64,000 nucleotides of DNA from JANLSE01 sp038214135 (GTDB lineage Bacteria > Chloroflexota > Chloroflexia > Chloroflexales > Roseiflexaceae), in NCBI GenBank assembly GCA_038214135.1, contig JBBQSD010000008.1:1-64000 (forward strand), read 5' to 3'. A model generated the notes under the pieces. That model ran no database searches. It saw nothing but the letters and a program-made list of their open reading frames with translations, and was not told the origin of the DNA. This document shows positions 52,621 to 60,088 of the stretch, one piece after another. Each line of letters opens with the position of its first letter. Position 1 is the first letter of the stretch. The translations under genes were made by a program, and so were the position numbers.

Positions 52621-53574
52621 ATGAGCACAGCTGATCATCGAAATCTACTGGCGCAGGTCGCTTCCTATTACTATGATGAGGAGCTGACCCAAAGCCAGAT
52701 TGCGGAGCGGCTTGGCATATCGCGTGTCAAGGTATACCGGCTGTTGAAAGAAGCCCGCGCCGAGGATATCGTTCAGATTGTGATCAACTGGCCGATCAAT
52801 CGTGCAGTTTCATTGGAGCAAGCGCTCAAGCAGGAATTTCAGTTGAAAGATGCGCTGGTGCTTGAGTCGGCACAATCCAATCTTTTGCCAGCCTTGAGTC
52901 GGCTTGGGCAGCTTGGTGCGCGCTACCTGGAGCAGATACTTGATGATGGCATGACGATGGCAGTGTGTGTTGGCCGTTCGACCTATGAGGTTATTCATGC
53001 AATCCGGCCTGGTTTCCGTGCCAGGGTTGATATCTCGCAGGCCATGGGCGCGATGCCATTTGCGCTACAGGAGATCGATAGTGCCGCGCTTGCTCGCCAC
53101 CTGGCAGTTAAATTAGGTGGTGAGGTACGCTATCTCTCATCGCCACTCATGGCCGATAGCCCTGAGGCTGCGGCGATAATGCGTTCGCAGCGTGATATTC
53201 GGCGCACCCTGGATGCGGCCCGCACTGCTGATGTGGCATTGGTTGGAATTGGCAACCTCGATCCTGCAATCTCTGGCTTCGCCAAGGCTGGCTTCATCAG
53301 CGGTGAGGAGCTTGACCAGTTGAAGCAGCAGGGCGCGATTGGCGATATTGCTGGCCATATCTTCAATATGGCAGGGCAGTTGCAGCCGTGTGCCTATAAC
53401 GAGCGCCTGATCGGCATTACCCTGGCGGAACTTGGTCAGATCGCAACGACAATCGCGGTGGCAGTTGGGCGCGAGAAGGGCCGTGCGATGCTTGGTGCCC
53501 TGCGTACTGGCGTTATCGATGTGCTGTGTACCGATGATCGGGCTGCCGAGGAAATACTGCGGCTTCATAGTTAG
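52621..53574 (+). CDS. SorC/DeoR-type sugar-responsive transcription regulator
   Basis: 317 residues. N-terminal helix-turn-helix (about 17-45): YYYDEELTQSQIAERLGISR then VKVYRLLKEAR. Residues 60-317 form a SorC-type sugar-phosphate-binding domain (LGARYLEQILDDGMTMAVCV, LVGIGNLDP, GAIGDIAGHIF, VLCTDDRAAEEIL), with the family's GIG and GD motifs. It binds a phosphorylated sugar that releases DNA. AGGATC precedes ATG 52621. Divergent from the E2-E1 operon, with matching palindrome pairs in front of both; I infer that it represses both directions. Confidence 0.93.
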   Translation: MSTADHRNLLAQVASYYYDEELTQSQIAERLGISRVKVYRLLKEARAEDIVQIVINWPINRAVSLEQALKQEFQLKDALVLESAQSNLLPALSRLGQLGARYLEQILDDGMTMAVCVGRSTYEVIHAIRPGFRARVDISQAMGAMPFALQEIDSAALARHLAVKLGGEVRYLSSPLMADSPEAAAIMRSQRDIRRTLDAARTADVALVGIGNLDPAISGFAKAGFISGEELDQLKQQGAIGDIAGHIFNMAGQLQPCAYNERLIGITLAELGQIATTIAVAVGREKGRAMLGALRTGVIDVLCTDDRAAEEILRLHS

Positions 53575-53576
53575 CC

Positions 53577-53692
53577 GTCAGCCATCAGCCGTCAGCTTTT
53601 TGGTGCAGATAGAAGGTCTTACTAGCACCATAAGGCTGTTATTCGCACAAACATTTATCATTAGAGAGCTGAAAGCTGAAAGCTGAGAGCTA
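53577..53692. repeat. Heptamer-ended ~115-bp element (copy B)
   Basis: Left end AGCCGTCAGCCATCAGCCGT then CAGCTTTTTGGTGC; right end AGAGAGCTGAAAGCTGAAAG then CTGAGAGCT, in inverted orientation. Same build as copy A at 47527. It lies directly after the SorC stop codon and touches the next element. Confidence 0.75.
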
Positions 53693-53815
53693 TAGCACTC
53701 CTATTTGAGTTGTAAAGGCGCGTAGCGCAAAGCAGGGTTTAGGGCCGGGTACCCTCTGGGTGTCCCGAAAGAAATCCCCCGCCCCCTTTTTTACAAATCC
53801 GGTAGGATTGCTATA
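53690..53815. repeat. ATAGCAnTCCTA-ended ~125-bp element (copy 1)
   Basis: Ends are inverted: ATAGCACTCCTATTTGAGTT at the left and AAATCCGGTAGGATTGCTAT at the right (reverse complement ATAGCAATCCTACCGGATTT). The interior has GCAAAGCAGGGTTTAGGG, a CCC..AAATCCCC segment and a T tract. A second copy is at 54940-55034. MITE-like by structure; no ORF. Confidence 0.65.
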
Positions 53816-53847
53816 GGTTTGCTGAAAGCTATAAAGGAGCACAATCC

Positions 53848-54615
53848 ATGAGCAATACAATCGGGAGGGTGCAGCAGCAGGCCAAGATCGCGGCTGGGCT
53901 GTTCTGGGCAGATTATGCAGTGCTTGGCGATCAGGTGCGCGAACTGGATGCGGCGGGCGTCGATTGGTTCCATATTGAGGTTCGCGATGGCAAGTATATG
54001 GATTTTGGCATGCCGCGTGGTGGCTTCGATATTATTGAGGCGGTGCGCAAGAGCACAACGCTGGAAATTGAAGCGCAACTGCAGATGGTGCGACCGAATT
54101 TTGATGTGTTCAACCAGCTTGCCGAATTGGGCGTCAATCTGATCAGTCTGCCTATCGAAACTATGGGCGAAACCATGATGCAGAGTATTACCTATATCAA
54201 GGAAAAACTGGAACTGAAGGTTGGCGTGTGGGCCTGGCAGGGTGTACCCATCGTTGCATTTGAGCAGTATATTCACCCATATATTGATATCATCGAATAT
54301 GAATGCCGAGCGCCATTCTGGGTGAAACCACAGGCAGGCCGTAGCCCACATACGATGGATGCGATTATGCTCACAAATATCGCACGGCTGCATGCGATGA
54401 TCGTTGAGGCTGGGATGCAGGATCGGATCGAACTGATGGAAGATGGCGGGCTGAACGCTGGCAATGTGGCCGAATTCATTCAGGCAGGCATGACGGTTGG
54501 CGAATTTTCTTCGCCATTACTGAAAGGCCCAAATGGCAAACTGGCCCCTGGCACTGGGGAGATCACCGCTGCGGTGAAGAAGCTGCGGGCGGTGATGGAT
54601 GCGGCGGGTACATAG
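53848..54615 (+). CDS. Ribulose-phosphate 3-epimerase-like protein lacking the metal His residues
   Basis: 255 residues, AAAGGAG 9 nt before ATG 53848. TIM-barrel aligned to the epimerase family: IAAGLFWADYAVLGDQVREL (usual PSIL-x-ADF), AGVDWFHIEVRDGKYMDFGM (usual HIDVMDGxFVPN), EIEAQLQMVRP (usual DVHLMV), ISLPIETM (usual HxE), and LMEDGGLNAGNV (usual VDGGI). The first His is kept and the C-terminal Asp is kept. The catalytic Asp of HID is Glu, the second-strand His is absent and the third-strand His is Pro. The PGFGGQ phosphate loop is also not recognisable. It therefore probably acts on a different substrate or by a different mechanism. Located just downstream of the SorC regulator and repeats. 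Confidence 0.8.
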   Translation: MSNTIGRVQQQAKIAAGLFWADYAVLGDQVRELDAAGVDWFHIEVRDGKYMDFGMPRGGFDIIEAVRKSTTLEIEAQLQMVRPNFDVFNQLAELGVNLISLPIETMGETMMQSITYIKEKLELKVGVWAWQGVPIVAFEQYIHPYIDIIEYECRAPFWVKPQAGRSPHTMDAIMLTNIARLHAMIVEAGMQDRIELMEDGGLNAGNVAEFIQAGMTVGEFSSPLLKGPNGKLAPGTGEITAAVKKLRAVMDAAGT

Positions 54616-54895
54616 CCGAGAACCGAGTATTCAGGAGTCAGGAGTCAGGAGTCAGAATTTTAACCCAAGAACCGATGGAGGGTGCGGATCTCTGTGTCCG
54701 CCCAAGAACAACTGTGCCCAACAAGCTCCCAACATCTATCGAATGCAGCCGAGGCATGATCACCAGGCGCGAACATGCCACCAACATCGATTATGGGTGC
54801 AGGAAACCGGTCGGAACGGTTTCTTACCGCCTGCCACGCGTAGTGGCACAAGCAGATCCAGCCAGAACGGTTTCCGCAAAAATAATAACATCTGA
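54616..54895. repeat. Repeat-filled gap: CAGGAGT heptamers and a GGAACGGTTTC element
   Basis: 54630-54657 holds three CAGGAGT units (ATTCAGGAGTCAGGAGTCAG...). 54675-54710 has GGGTGCGGATCTCTGTGTCC-type sequence. 54745-54895 (GCAGCCGAGGCATGATCACC ... GAAACCGGTCGGAACGGTTT) resembles 56675-56790 on the other side of the GMC gene. No convincing ORF. Confidence 0.6.
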
Positions 54896-54939
54896 GTGAG
54901 AAATCAGTGGTGGAAGCAAACGGGTACGTCAACCGTAGT

Positions 54940-55034
54940 AACCCTTCATGATTTGTAAACGCAAAGCGGGGGTTTGGGGATGCAGCCCCGAGAAAAAATC
55001 CCCTCTTCTTTTTATAAATCCGATAGGATTGCTA
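54940..55034. repeat. ATAGCAnTCCTA-type element (copy 2) abutting the GMC start
   Basis: Shares TTGTAAACGCAAAGCGGGGG, a CCCCGAGAAAAAATCCCC segment and the end TAAATCCGATAGGATTGCTA with the element at 53690-53815; the left terminal repeat is degraded. It ends 4 bp before ATG 55039, so the AGGA inside its terminal repeat is the only candidate ribosome site. Confidence 0.65.
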
Positions 55035-55038
55035 AAGA

Positions 55039-56550
55039 ATGGATCATGCAATGGAGCACGCCTACGATCTGGTGATCATTGGGACGGGTGCGGGTGGCGG
55101 GACGCTGGCCTACGCGCTGCGTAATAGCGGGATGCGGGTGCTTATTCTGGAGCGTGGCGATTATCTGCCGCAGGAGCCAGAAAACTGGAGCCCCACGGCT
55201 GTCTTTGATCAGAAGCGCTACAAGAATGCCGAGGTCTGGTACGATGCCAACACGGGCCACAGCTTTCATCCCGGCGTCCATTACTATGTCGGTGGTAACA
55301 CCAAGGTCTATGGAGCTGCTCTGCCGCGCCTGCGCCGTGAGGATTTCGGTGCAATCGAGCATGCCGAGGGCACCTCGCCAGCCTGGCCGATCAGCTATGC
55401 CGAGCTTGAGCCCTACTATGCCGCCGCCGAGCAGATCTACCATGTGCATGGTGAGGTTGGCAGCGACCCGACTGACCCGCCGCGTTCGGGGCCGTTCCCA
55501 TTCCCTGCACTCCCACACGAACCCTATATCGAACAACTACGCAACGACCTGACGAGCCATGGCTACCATCCCTACAGCCTGCCAATGGGCCTGGATCGGC
55601 GTGATGGCGGGCGTTGCGTGCGCTGCAAAACCTGTGATGGCTTCCCCTGTAGAATGCACGCCAAGGGCGAAGCTGATGTCTGCGCGATCCGGCCAGCGCT
55701 CAAAAGCCCGGATCTGACGCTCTGGACCAAGAGCTATGTTCGCCGCCTACTGACAACGCCAGATGGCACGCATGTGACGGCTGCTGAAGTTGAGCGCGAT
55801 GGCCTGGTTGTGATTGTCACAGCCGAGCGCTTTGTCGTCTCGTGTGGAGCGGTCAATTCGGCGGCGTTGCTGCTGCGTTCGGCCAATGGCAGCCATCCCG
55901 AAGGGCTAGCCAATGCGAATGGTCTGGTTGGGCGCAACTACATGGTTCATAATAATACGGCATTGATGGCCGTTGATCTCCTGCGCCGCAATCCGACGGT
56001 CTTCCAGAAGACCATGGCGGTCAATGATTTCTATCTGCGTGGGCCAGATTTCGCCTACCCGCTTGGCAACCTGCAATTGCTTGGCAAATTACAGGCTGGA
56101 ATGCTGACGGCTGCTCAGCCATTGATTCCAAAAGCATTACTCCAACAGATTGCTAACCGTAGCGTCGATTGGTGGGTGATGTCGGAGGATCTGCCCGATC
56201 ATGAGAACCGAATTACGCTCGGCTCGAATGGAACGATTCAGGTTCATTGGCGGGCCAATAATCTGGAGGCGCACCGCCGCCTTATTCGTGCTGCAACCGA
56301 GATGCTGCGCAGCGTTGGCTACCAGATCGTCAAAACGCAGGAGCTGGGTATCGAAACAAATTCGCATCAATGTGGAACGCTCCGGTTTGGCGAGGATGCA
56401 GCCACATCTGTGCTTGATCCATTCTGCCGCGCCCATATGGTTCAGAACCTGTATGTTGTCGATTCCTCGTGCTTTCCATCATCGGCGGCTGTGAACCCGG
56501 CCCTGACAATTGCCGCGAATGCGCTGCGCGTTGCAGAACATCTGGCGTGA
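55039..56550 (+). CDS. GMC family FAD-dependent oxidoreductase
   Basis: 503 residues. FAD-binding GTGAGGGTLAYALRNSG (15-31) with acidic ILERGD, substrate/FAD loop HYYVGGNTKVYGAALPRLR, and the C-terminal GMC domain with catalytic HQCGTLRFGED (about 443) and NPALTIAAN (about 491). Family members oxidise alcohols or sugars (glucose, choline, gluconate). A Cys cluster CVRCKTCDGFPC (about 192-203) is unusual and could bind a metal or iron-sulfur centre. No signal peptide. ATG 55051 (MEHAYDLVIIG) is an equally possible start. Flanked by repeats on both sides; part of the SorC-centred locus by position. Confidence 0.9.
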   Translation: MDHAMEHAYDLVIIGTGAGGGTLAYALRNSGMRVLILERGDYLPQEPENWSPTAVFDQKRYKNAEVWYDANTGHSFHPGVHYYVGGNTKVYGAALPRLRREDFGAIEHAEGTSPAWPISYAELEPYYAAAEQIYHVHGEVGSDPTDPPRSGPFPFPALPHEPYIEQLRNDLTSHGYHPYSLPMGLDRRDGGRCVRCKTCDGFPCRMHAKGEADVCAIRPALKSPDLTLWTKSYVRRLLTTPDGTHVTAAEVERDGLVVIVTAERFVVSCGAVNSAALLLRSANGSHPEGLANANGLVGRNYMVHNNTALMAVDLLRRNPTVFQKTMAVNDFYLRGPDFAYPLGNLQLLGKLQAGMLTAAQPLIPKALLQQIANRSVDWWVMSEDLPDHENRITLGSNGTIQVHWRANNLEAHRRLIRAATEMLRSVGYQIVKTQELGIETNSHQCGTLRFGEDAATSVLDPFCRAHMVQNLYVVDSSCFPSSAAVNPALTIAANALRVAEHLA

Positions 56551-56562
56551 TGAGAACTGAGT

Positions 56563-56790
56563 ATTCAGGAGTCAGGAGTCAGGAGTCAGCATTGCCCTCA
56601 CCCCCAGCTCCTCTCCCAGTGGGAGAGGGGCGGTGCGGCAGGGGTGAGGAAACCAGCCACAATCGTTCATCGTCGCAGCTGAGGCATGACCAACTGACGT
56701 TAGCAAACCACCAACATCCCTTGTGGGTCGGGTACCCTCTGGGCGGGAACGGTTTCTGGCGAAAAAGGTAGCGGTATCTAGCTATGAAAG
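56563..56790. repeat. Composite repeat gap between the GMC and ROK genes
   Basis: 56563-56590: CAGGAGT heptamers. 56594-56649: CCCTCACCCCC...GGGGTGAGG palindrome with inner CTCTCCCAGTGGGAGAG stem. 56675-56790: GCAGCTGAGGCATGACCAAC ... GGGAACGGTTTCTGGCGAAA, similar to 54745-54895. No gene. Confidence 0.7.
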
Positions 56791-56843
56791 AGCAGTTTCT
56801 GGCGAATAGGGCAGCGGCTCCTATCAAGCACAACGAGGGCACT

Positions 56844-57794
56844 ATGAACGATTGGGTTATTGGTGTGGATCTGGGGCGAACCAAGATCGCCATTGGGCTG
56901 ATCGATCTCCAGAATCGGATTGTTGCCCGCAGCCGGTTGGCCACCCAATCGGAAGATGGCCCGAGTGCTGTGATCGAACGAATCGCCCAATCTGTTGCTG
57001 AACTAAGCACCCAATTGCCGGATGGAGCCACAATTGCGGCATTGGGCATCTGCTCACCTGGGCCTGTCGATCACATAGCTGGCCTCATTCTTGAGCCGCA
57101 CGAGATGGAAGGGTTGCATAATTCGCCCCTACGCGATCTGTTATCTATTCGGCTGGGGATTCCGGTCAGTATCGATCACGATGCCAAATCGGCGGCGCTT
57201 GGTGAGTACCATTATGGTGCTGGGCAGGGCAACCGCGCAATGGTGTATATCGTGATTGGAACGGGTGTCGGTGCTGCAATCGTTGTCGATGGCGAGGTCT
57301 TTCGCGGTGTTCACAATCTGGCTGGTGAGGTCGGGCATATCACAATCAACCGCGATGGGGCATTGTGTGCCTGCGGCTCGCGTGGGTGTGTCGAAACCTA
57401 CATGAGCGGGCCATGGCTGGCAAGGCGCTATGCGCATCGTCGGCTCAGGGCTGATTCCACATATGCTAGCGATCAAGCGGCCACTGGCGAACAGATCACC
57501 CGAATGGCGCAACAGGGCGAGCCACTTGCGATCCAGGTGCTTGAGGAAGCTGGCTCGGCATTGGGCGTTGCAATTGCGTCGATGGCCATGATCATGGATA
57601 TTGATCGCTATGTGATTGGCGGGAGTGTTGCCAAGGCTGGCGAACTGCTGCTTGCACCTGCACGCCGCAGTATGGTCGATTATTCGTTTCGCTCGATTAG
57701 CTCACACATCCAGGTTGTCGCCAGCTCGATGAGCGATGATGCACCGATTCTCGGCTGTGGCTGGCAAGCCCGCGCTGCATTGCGTTCGTTATAG
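56844..57794 (+). CDS. ROK family sugar kinase (glucokinase-like)
   Basis: 316 residues from ATG 56844 (ACGAGGGC upstream); the frame to 56784 lies in repeat DNA. ATP-binding VIGVDLGRTKIAIGLID (4-20), SIDHDAKSAALGEYHYGAG (substrate Asp), VYIVIGTGVGAAIV, LAGEVGHITI (ExGH motif), and the complete ROK zinc motif CACGSRGCVET (about 178-188). Phosphorylates glucose or a related hexose. As the last gene of the rightward series behind the SorC regulator it may supply the phosphorylated inducer; that is inference. Confidence 0.92.
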   Translation: MNDWVIGVDLGRTKIAIGLIDLQNRIVARSRLATQSEDGPSAVIERIAQSVAELSTQLPDGATIAALGICSPGPVDHIAGLILEPHEMEGLHNSPLRDLLSIRLGIPVSIDHDAKSAALGEYHYGAGQGNRAMVYIVIGTGVGAAIVVDGEVFRGVHNLAGEVGHITINRDGALCACGSRGCVETYMSGPWLARRYAHRRLRADSTYASDQAATGEQITRMAQQGEPLAIQVLEEAGSALGVAIASMAMIMDIDRYVIGGSVAKAGELLLAPARRSMVDYSFRSISSHIQVVASSMSDDAPILGCGWQARAALRSL

Positions 57795-57812
57795 ATTCGG
57801 GCAGAAATAGCA

Positions 57813-57842
57813 ATCGAGCCAACACATATGTGTTGGCTCGAT
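57813..57842. terminator. Perfect 15-bp palindrome between ROK and tRNA-Gln
   Basis: ATCGAGCCAACACAT / ATGTGTTGGCTCGAT, no loop bases outside the centre. Located where both the ROK transcript and the minus-strand tRNA transcript should end; the minus side continues TGCTATTTCTG. Confidence 0.65.
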
Positions 57843-57847
57843 CTGTG

Positions 57848-57921
57848 TGGCTGGGGAACAGGGATTCGAACCCCAACTACCTGAGTCAGAGTCAGGCGTT
57901 CTACCGTTAAACTATTCCCCA
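57848..57921 (-). tRNA. tRNA-Gln (CTG)
   Basis: 74-nt cloverleaf with 3' CCA encoded. Acceptor TGGGGAA/TTCCCCA, anticodon stem CCTGA/TCAGG with loop CTCTGAC giving anticodon CTG, T loop GTTCGAATC. The U1-A72 first pair is typical of bacterial tRNA-Gln. Confidence 0.95.
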
Positions 57922-57971
57922 TCATATATGTGGGCAGCGCTGGTACTTACGCACCTGCGACTGCCCATGTT

Positions 57972-58057
<86 letters not shown>

Positions 58058-58163
58058 TTGCCGTTGCTGAGTATAAGCCGCAACGTGTGGTATCGTACAC
58101 CAGCACAGGCCATTTGTCAAATCTTTTTCGTGTCACAAACAGAGCAACAGCGGTGTTATACCC

Positions 58164-58748
58164 ATGAAGACGCAGGCTGCGTCGGAGCAATTGATGCTGA
58201 ACGAAACGGATCAACAACTGCTTGAGCGCTTTGGGCGTGGCGATGAGGCTGCCTTTGAGGCGATCTTTCGCCAGTATTATGCCCAGGTCTGTCGGGTCGC
58301 CTATGGTCTCACGCGTAGTCACGAGGCAGCCGATGATCTTGCTCAGGAGGCGTTTGTTGCGCTCTACCGGCGGCCACCGCAACTGCTTCCAGACACATCA
58401 TTGGTTGCATGGCTGTGCCGCGTGGCACTGAATCGTGGAGCCAATACGCTGCGCGGTGCTCGTCGGGAGCAGGAGCGTATTGCGCGGATCGGCGTCGATA
58501 CGCCACCTGATCCATTTGATGATCTGCTGCGTGATGAACAGCGGGCGCTGGTTCGCACGGTTCTGGCACAACTCCCCGAACGGCAAGCCCAGATCCTTGC
58601 GCTGCGCTATGCTGGCCTGAGCTATACCGAGATAGCTTCCGCGCTTGGGGTTGCTCCTGGCTCGGTTGGAACATTGTTGGCGCGTGCGGAACGAGCGTTT
58701 GCAGCAGCCTATTCCGCAATAGTTCCTGATCCGCGTAGTATCGGATAG
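58164..58748 (+). CDS. ECF-type sigma factor
   Basis: 194 residues. Region 2 (about 22-95: GDEAAFEAIFRQYYAQVCRV, DLAQEAFVALYRRP, VAWLCRVALNRGANTLR) and region 4 (about 125-175: LPERQAQILALRYAGLSYTE, IASALGVAPGSVGTLLARAE). The next gene encodes a zinc-finger anti-sigma factor 40 bp downstream. Confidence 0.93.
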   Translation: MKTQAASEQLMLNETDQQLLERFGRGDEAAFEAIFRQYYAQVCRVAYGLTRSHEAADDLAQEAFVALYRRPPQLLPDTSLVAWLCRVALNRGANTLRGARREQERIARIGVDTPPDPFDDLLRDEQRALVRTVLAQLPERQAQILALRYAGLSYTEIASALGVAPGSVGTLLARAERAFAAAYSAIVPDPRSIG

Positions 58749-58788
58749 GAATGGCATATGATTGCTAGCAAAGAAACATGGTGATCCA

Positions 58789-59931
58789 ATGAAGCATTGT
58801 TCTACAAGTGGCACACTGCGAGCATACCTGGATAACGAACTGCCCAATATTGAACGATTGGCTGTTGCAACACACCTGCAGCAATGCCCGGAGTGTCGGG
58901 CGGATCTCGATGATATACGCATTCAGGCCGAGCAGGTGGCACTGCTGCTATCACCACCCAATCTGCCCAATGCCGATGTGGCTTTGGCGCGGATCTATGC
59001 AACCGCCCGGCCAGATGCTGGGCGAGTACCCGCAACACAATCAAGGAGAACACCAATGACATCATCACAGCGGATTCGTCGATGGGCTGCCCCGCTAGTA
59101 GCCCTGGTATTCGCCGTAGCACTACTCGCGTTCCCGCCGGTTCGCGCTGCTGCCGATCAGCTCCTGCAAGTCCTGCGTGTGCAGACTGTCGTGTTTGTGC
59201 CGATCACCCAGGAGCGCATGGAGCAGCTCAAGAACCTCAATTTTGATGACAAAACGCTGTTCCTGGCCGAACCAAAGGTGATCAATCAGCCTGGCGAACC
59301 ACAGGAGGTTGCCACTGCCGATGCAGCTAGCGCTCTGGTTGGGTTCCCAGTTGAGCAGCCAGCCAATCTGCCCAGTACGCCAACGCAAACGGTATTCCGT
59401 GTGAATGGCCGGACGATAGCTGAGTTTCAGATCAATGTTGCCTCAGCCCGTGAACTCTTAAAGCTCACCGGCGTCGATGATGTCACCCTGCCCGATGCAC
59501 TCGGCGCGCAGCCAATCAATGTGGATATGGCTCCGGCGGTGCTCACAACCTATTCGGGTGATGGCTACACACTGCAGCTGATCCAGGGCCGCGCCCCGCA
59601 GGTCAATCTGCCCGAAGGCGTTGATCTGCGCCAACTTGGCCGCGCCGCGCTGCGTGTCCTGGGTATGGCACCCGAGCAGGCCGATGCGCTCAGCAATCAG
59701 ATAGATTGGAGCAGTACACTGCTGTTCCCCTTCCCATCCGATCTAAGTACTGTTCGGCAGGTTTCGATCAATGGTGCGCCCGGCCTGCTCACGACCGGCG
59801 GTTCACGTGGTGGGCGAACTGCGCAGCTCTACTGGCAGCGTGGGGATCGCTTCTATGTGCTGGAGCTACAAGGCAATCAGGGTTCTGAGTCGGTGCAGAT
59901 CCTTGTGCAAGCCGCCGAATCCGTTCGGTAA
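58789..59931 (+). CDS. Zinc-finger anti-sigma factor with extracytoplasmic sensor domain
   Basis: 380 residues from ATG 58789. N-terminal ZAS domain: LRAYLDNELPN then THLQQCPECRADL (HxxxCxxC, residues 29-36). One membrane helix at about 100-120 (WAAPLVALVFAVALLAFPPV). The outer 250 residues resemble DUF4367-type sensor domains (ASALVGFPVEQPANLPS, with paired STPTQTVFRVNG strands). Holds the upstream sigma factor at the membrane until an external signal. Followed by a repeat. Confidence 0.9.
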   Translation: MKHCSTSGTLRAYLDNELPNIERLAVATHLQQCPECRADLDDIRIQAEQVALLLSPPNLPNADVALARIYATARPDAGRVPATQSRRTPMTSSQRIRRWAAPLVALVFAVALLAFPPVRAAADQLLQVLRVQTVVFVPITQERMEQLKNLNFDDKTLFLAEPKVINQPGEPQEVATADAASALVGFPVEQPANLPSTPTQTVFRVNGRTIAEFQINVASARELLKLTGVDDVTLPDALGAQPINVDMAPAVLTTYSGDGYTLQLIQGRAPQVNLPEGVDLRQLGRAALRVLGMAPEQADALSNQIDWSSTLLFPFPSDLSTVRQVSINGAPGLLTTGGSRGGRTAQLYWQRGDRFYVLELQGNQGSESVQILVQAAESVR

Positions 59932-59933
59932 TT

Positions 59934-60044
59934 CGCCCTCACCTCCAACCCCTCTCCGAACTGGAGAGGGGCGCACACGCCGCAGGCTAAAGCCACGCGG
60001 CTAGGGTATATCGCCCCCTGGCCGCAGGCTTCAGCCTGCGGATG
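59934..60044. repeat. CCCTCACC palindrome plus CGCAGGCTAAAGCC palindromes
   Basis: 59934-59972: GCCCTCACCTCCAACCCCTC with inner CTCTCC/GGAGAG stem. 59976-60006: ACGCCGCAGGCTAAAGCCAC, GCGGCTAGGG. 60021-60044: CCGCAGGCTTCAGCCTGCGG, a perfect palindrome apart from the centre. Relatives at 61069-61139 and 62352-62534. Confidence 0.75.
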
Positions 60045-60088
60045 TTGAGGGTGGCACCGACTCCCATCATTTGTCGTACAATAGCACC

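Noticed and set aside
53577..53700. CRISPR array
   Set aside because: Repeats are 7 bp with no spacers, and no cas gene is present. They are short tandem repeats.
54599..54932. Small frames in the gap before the GMC gene
   Set aside because: They run through heptamers and dispersed repeats and change frame between repeat copies, so I treat the region as non-coding.
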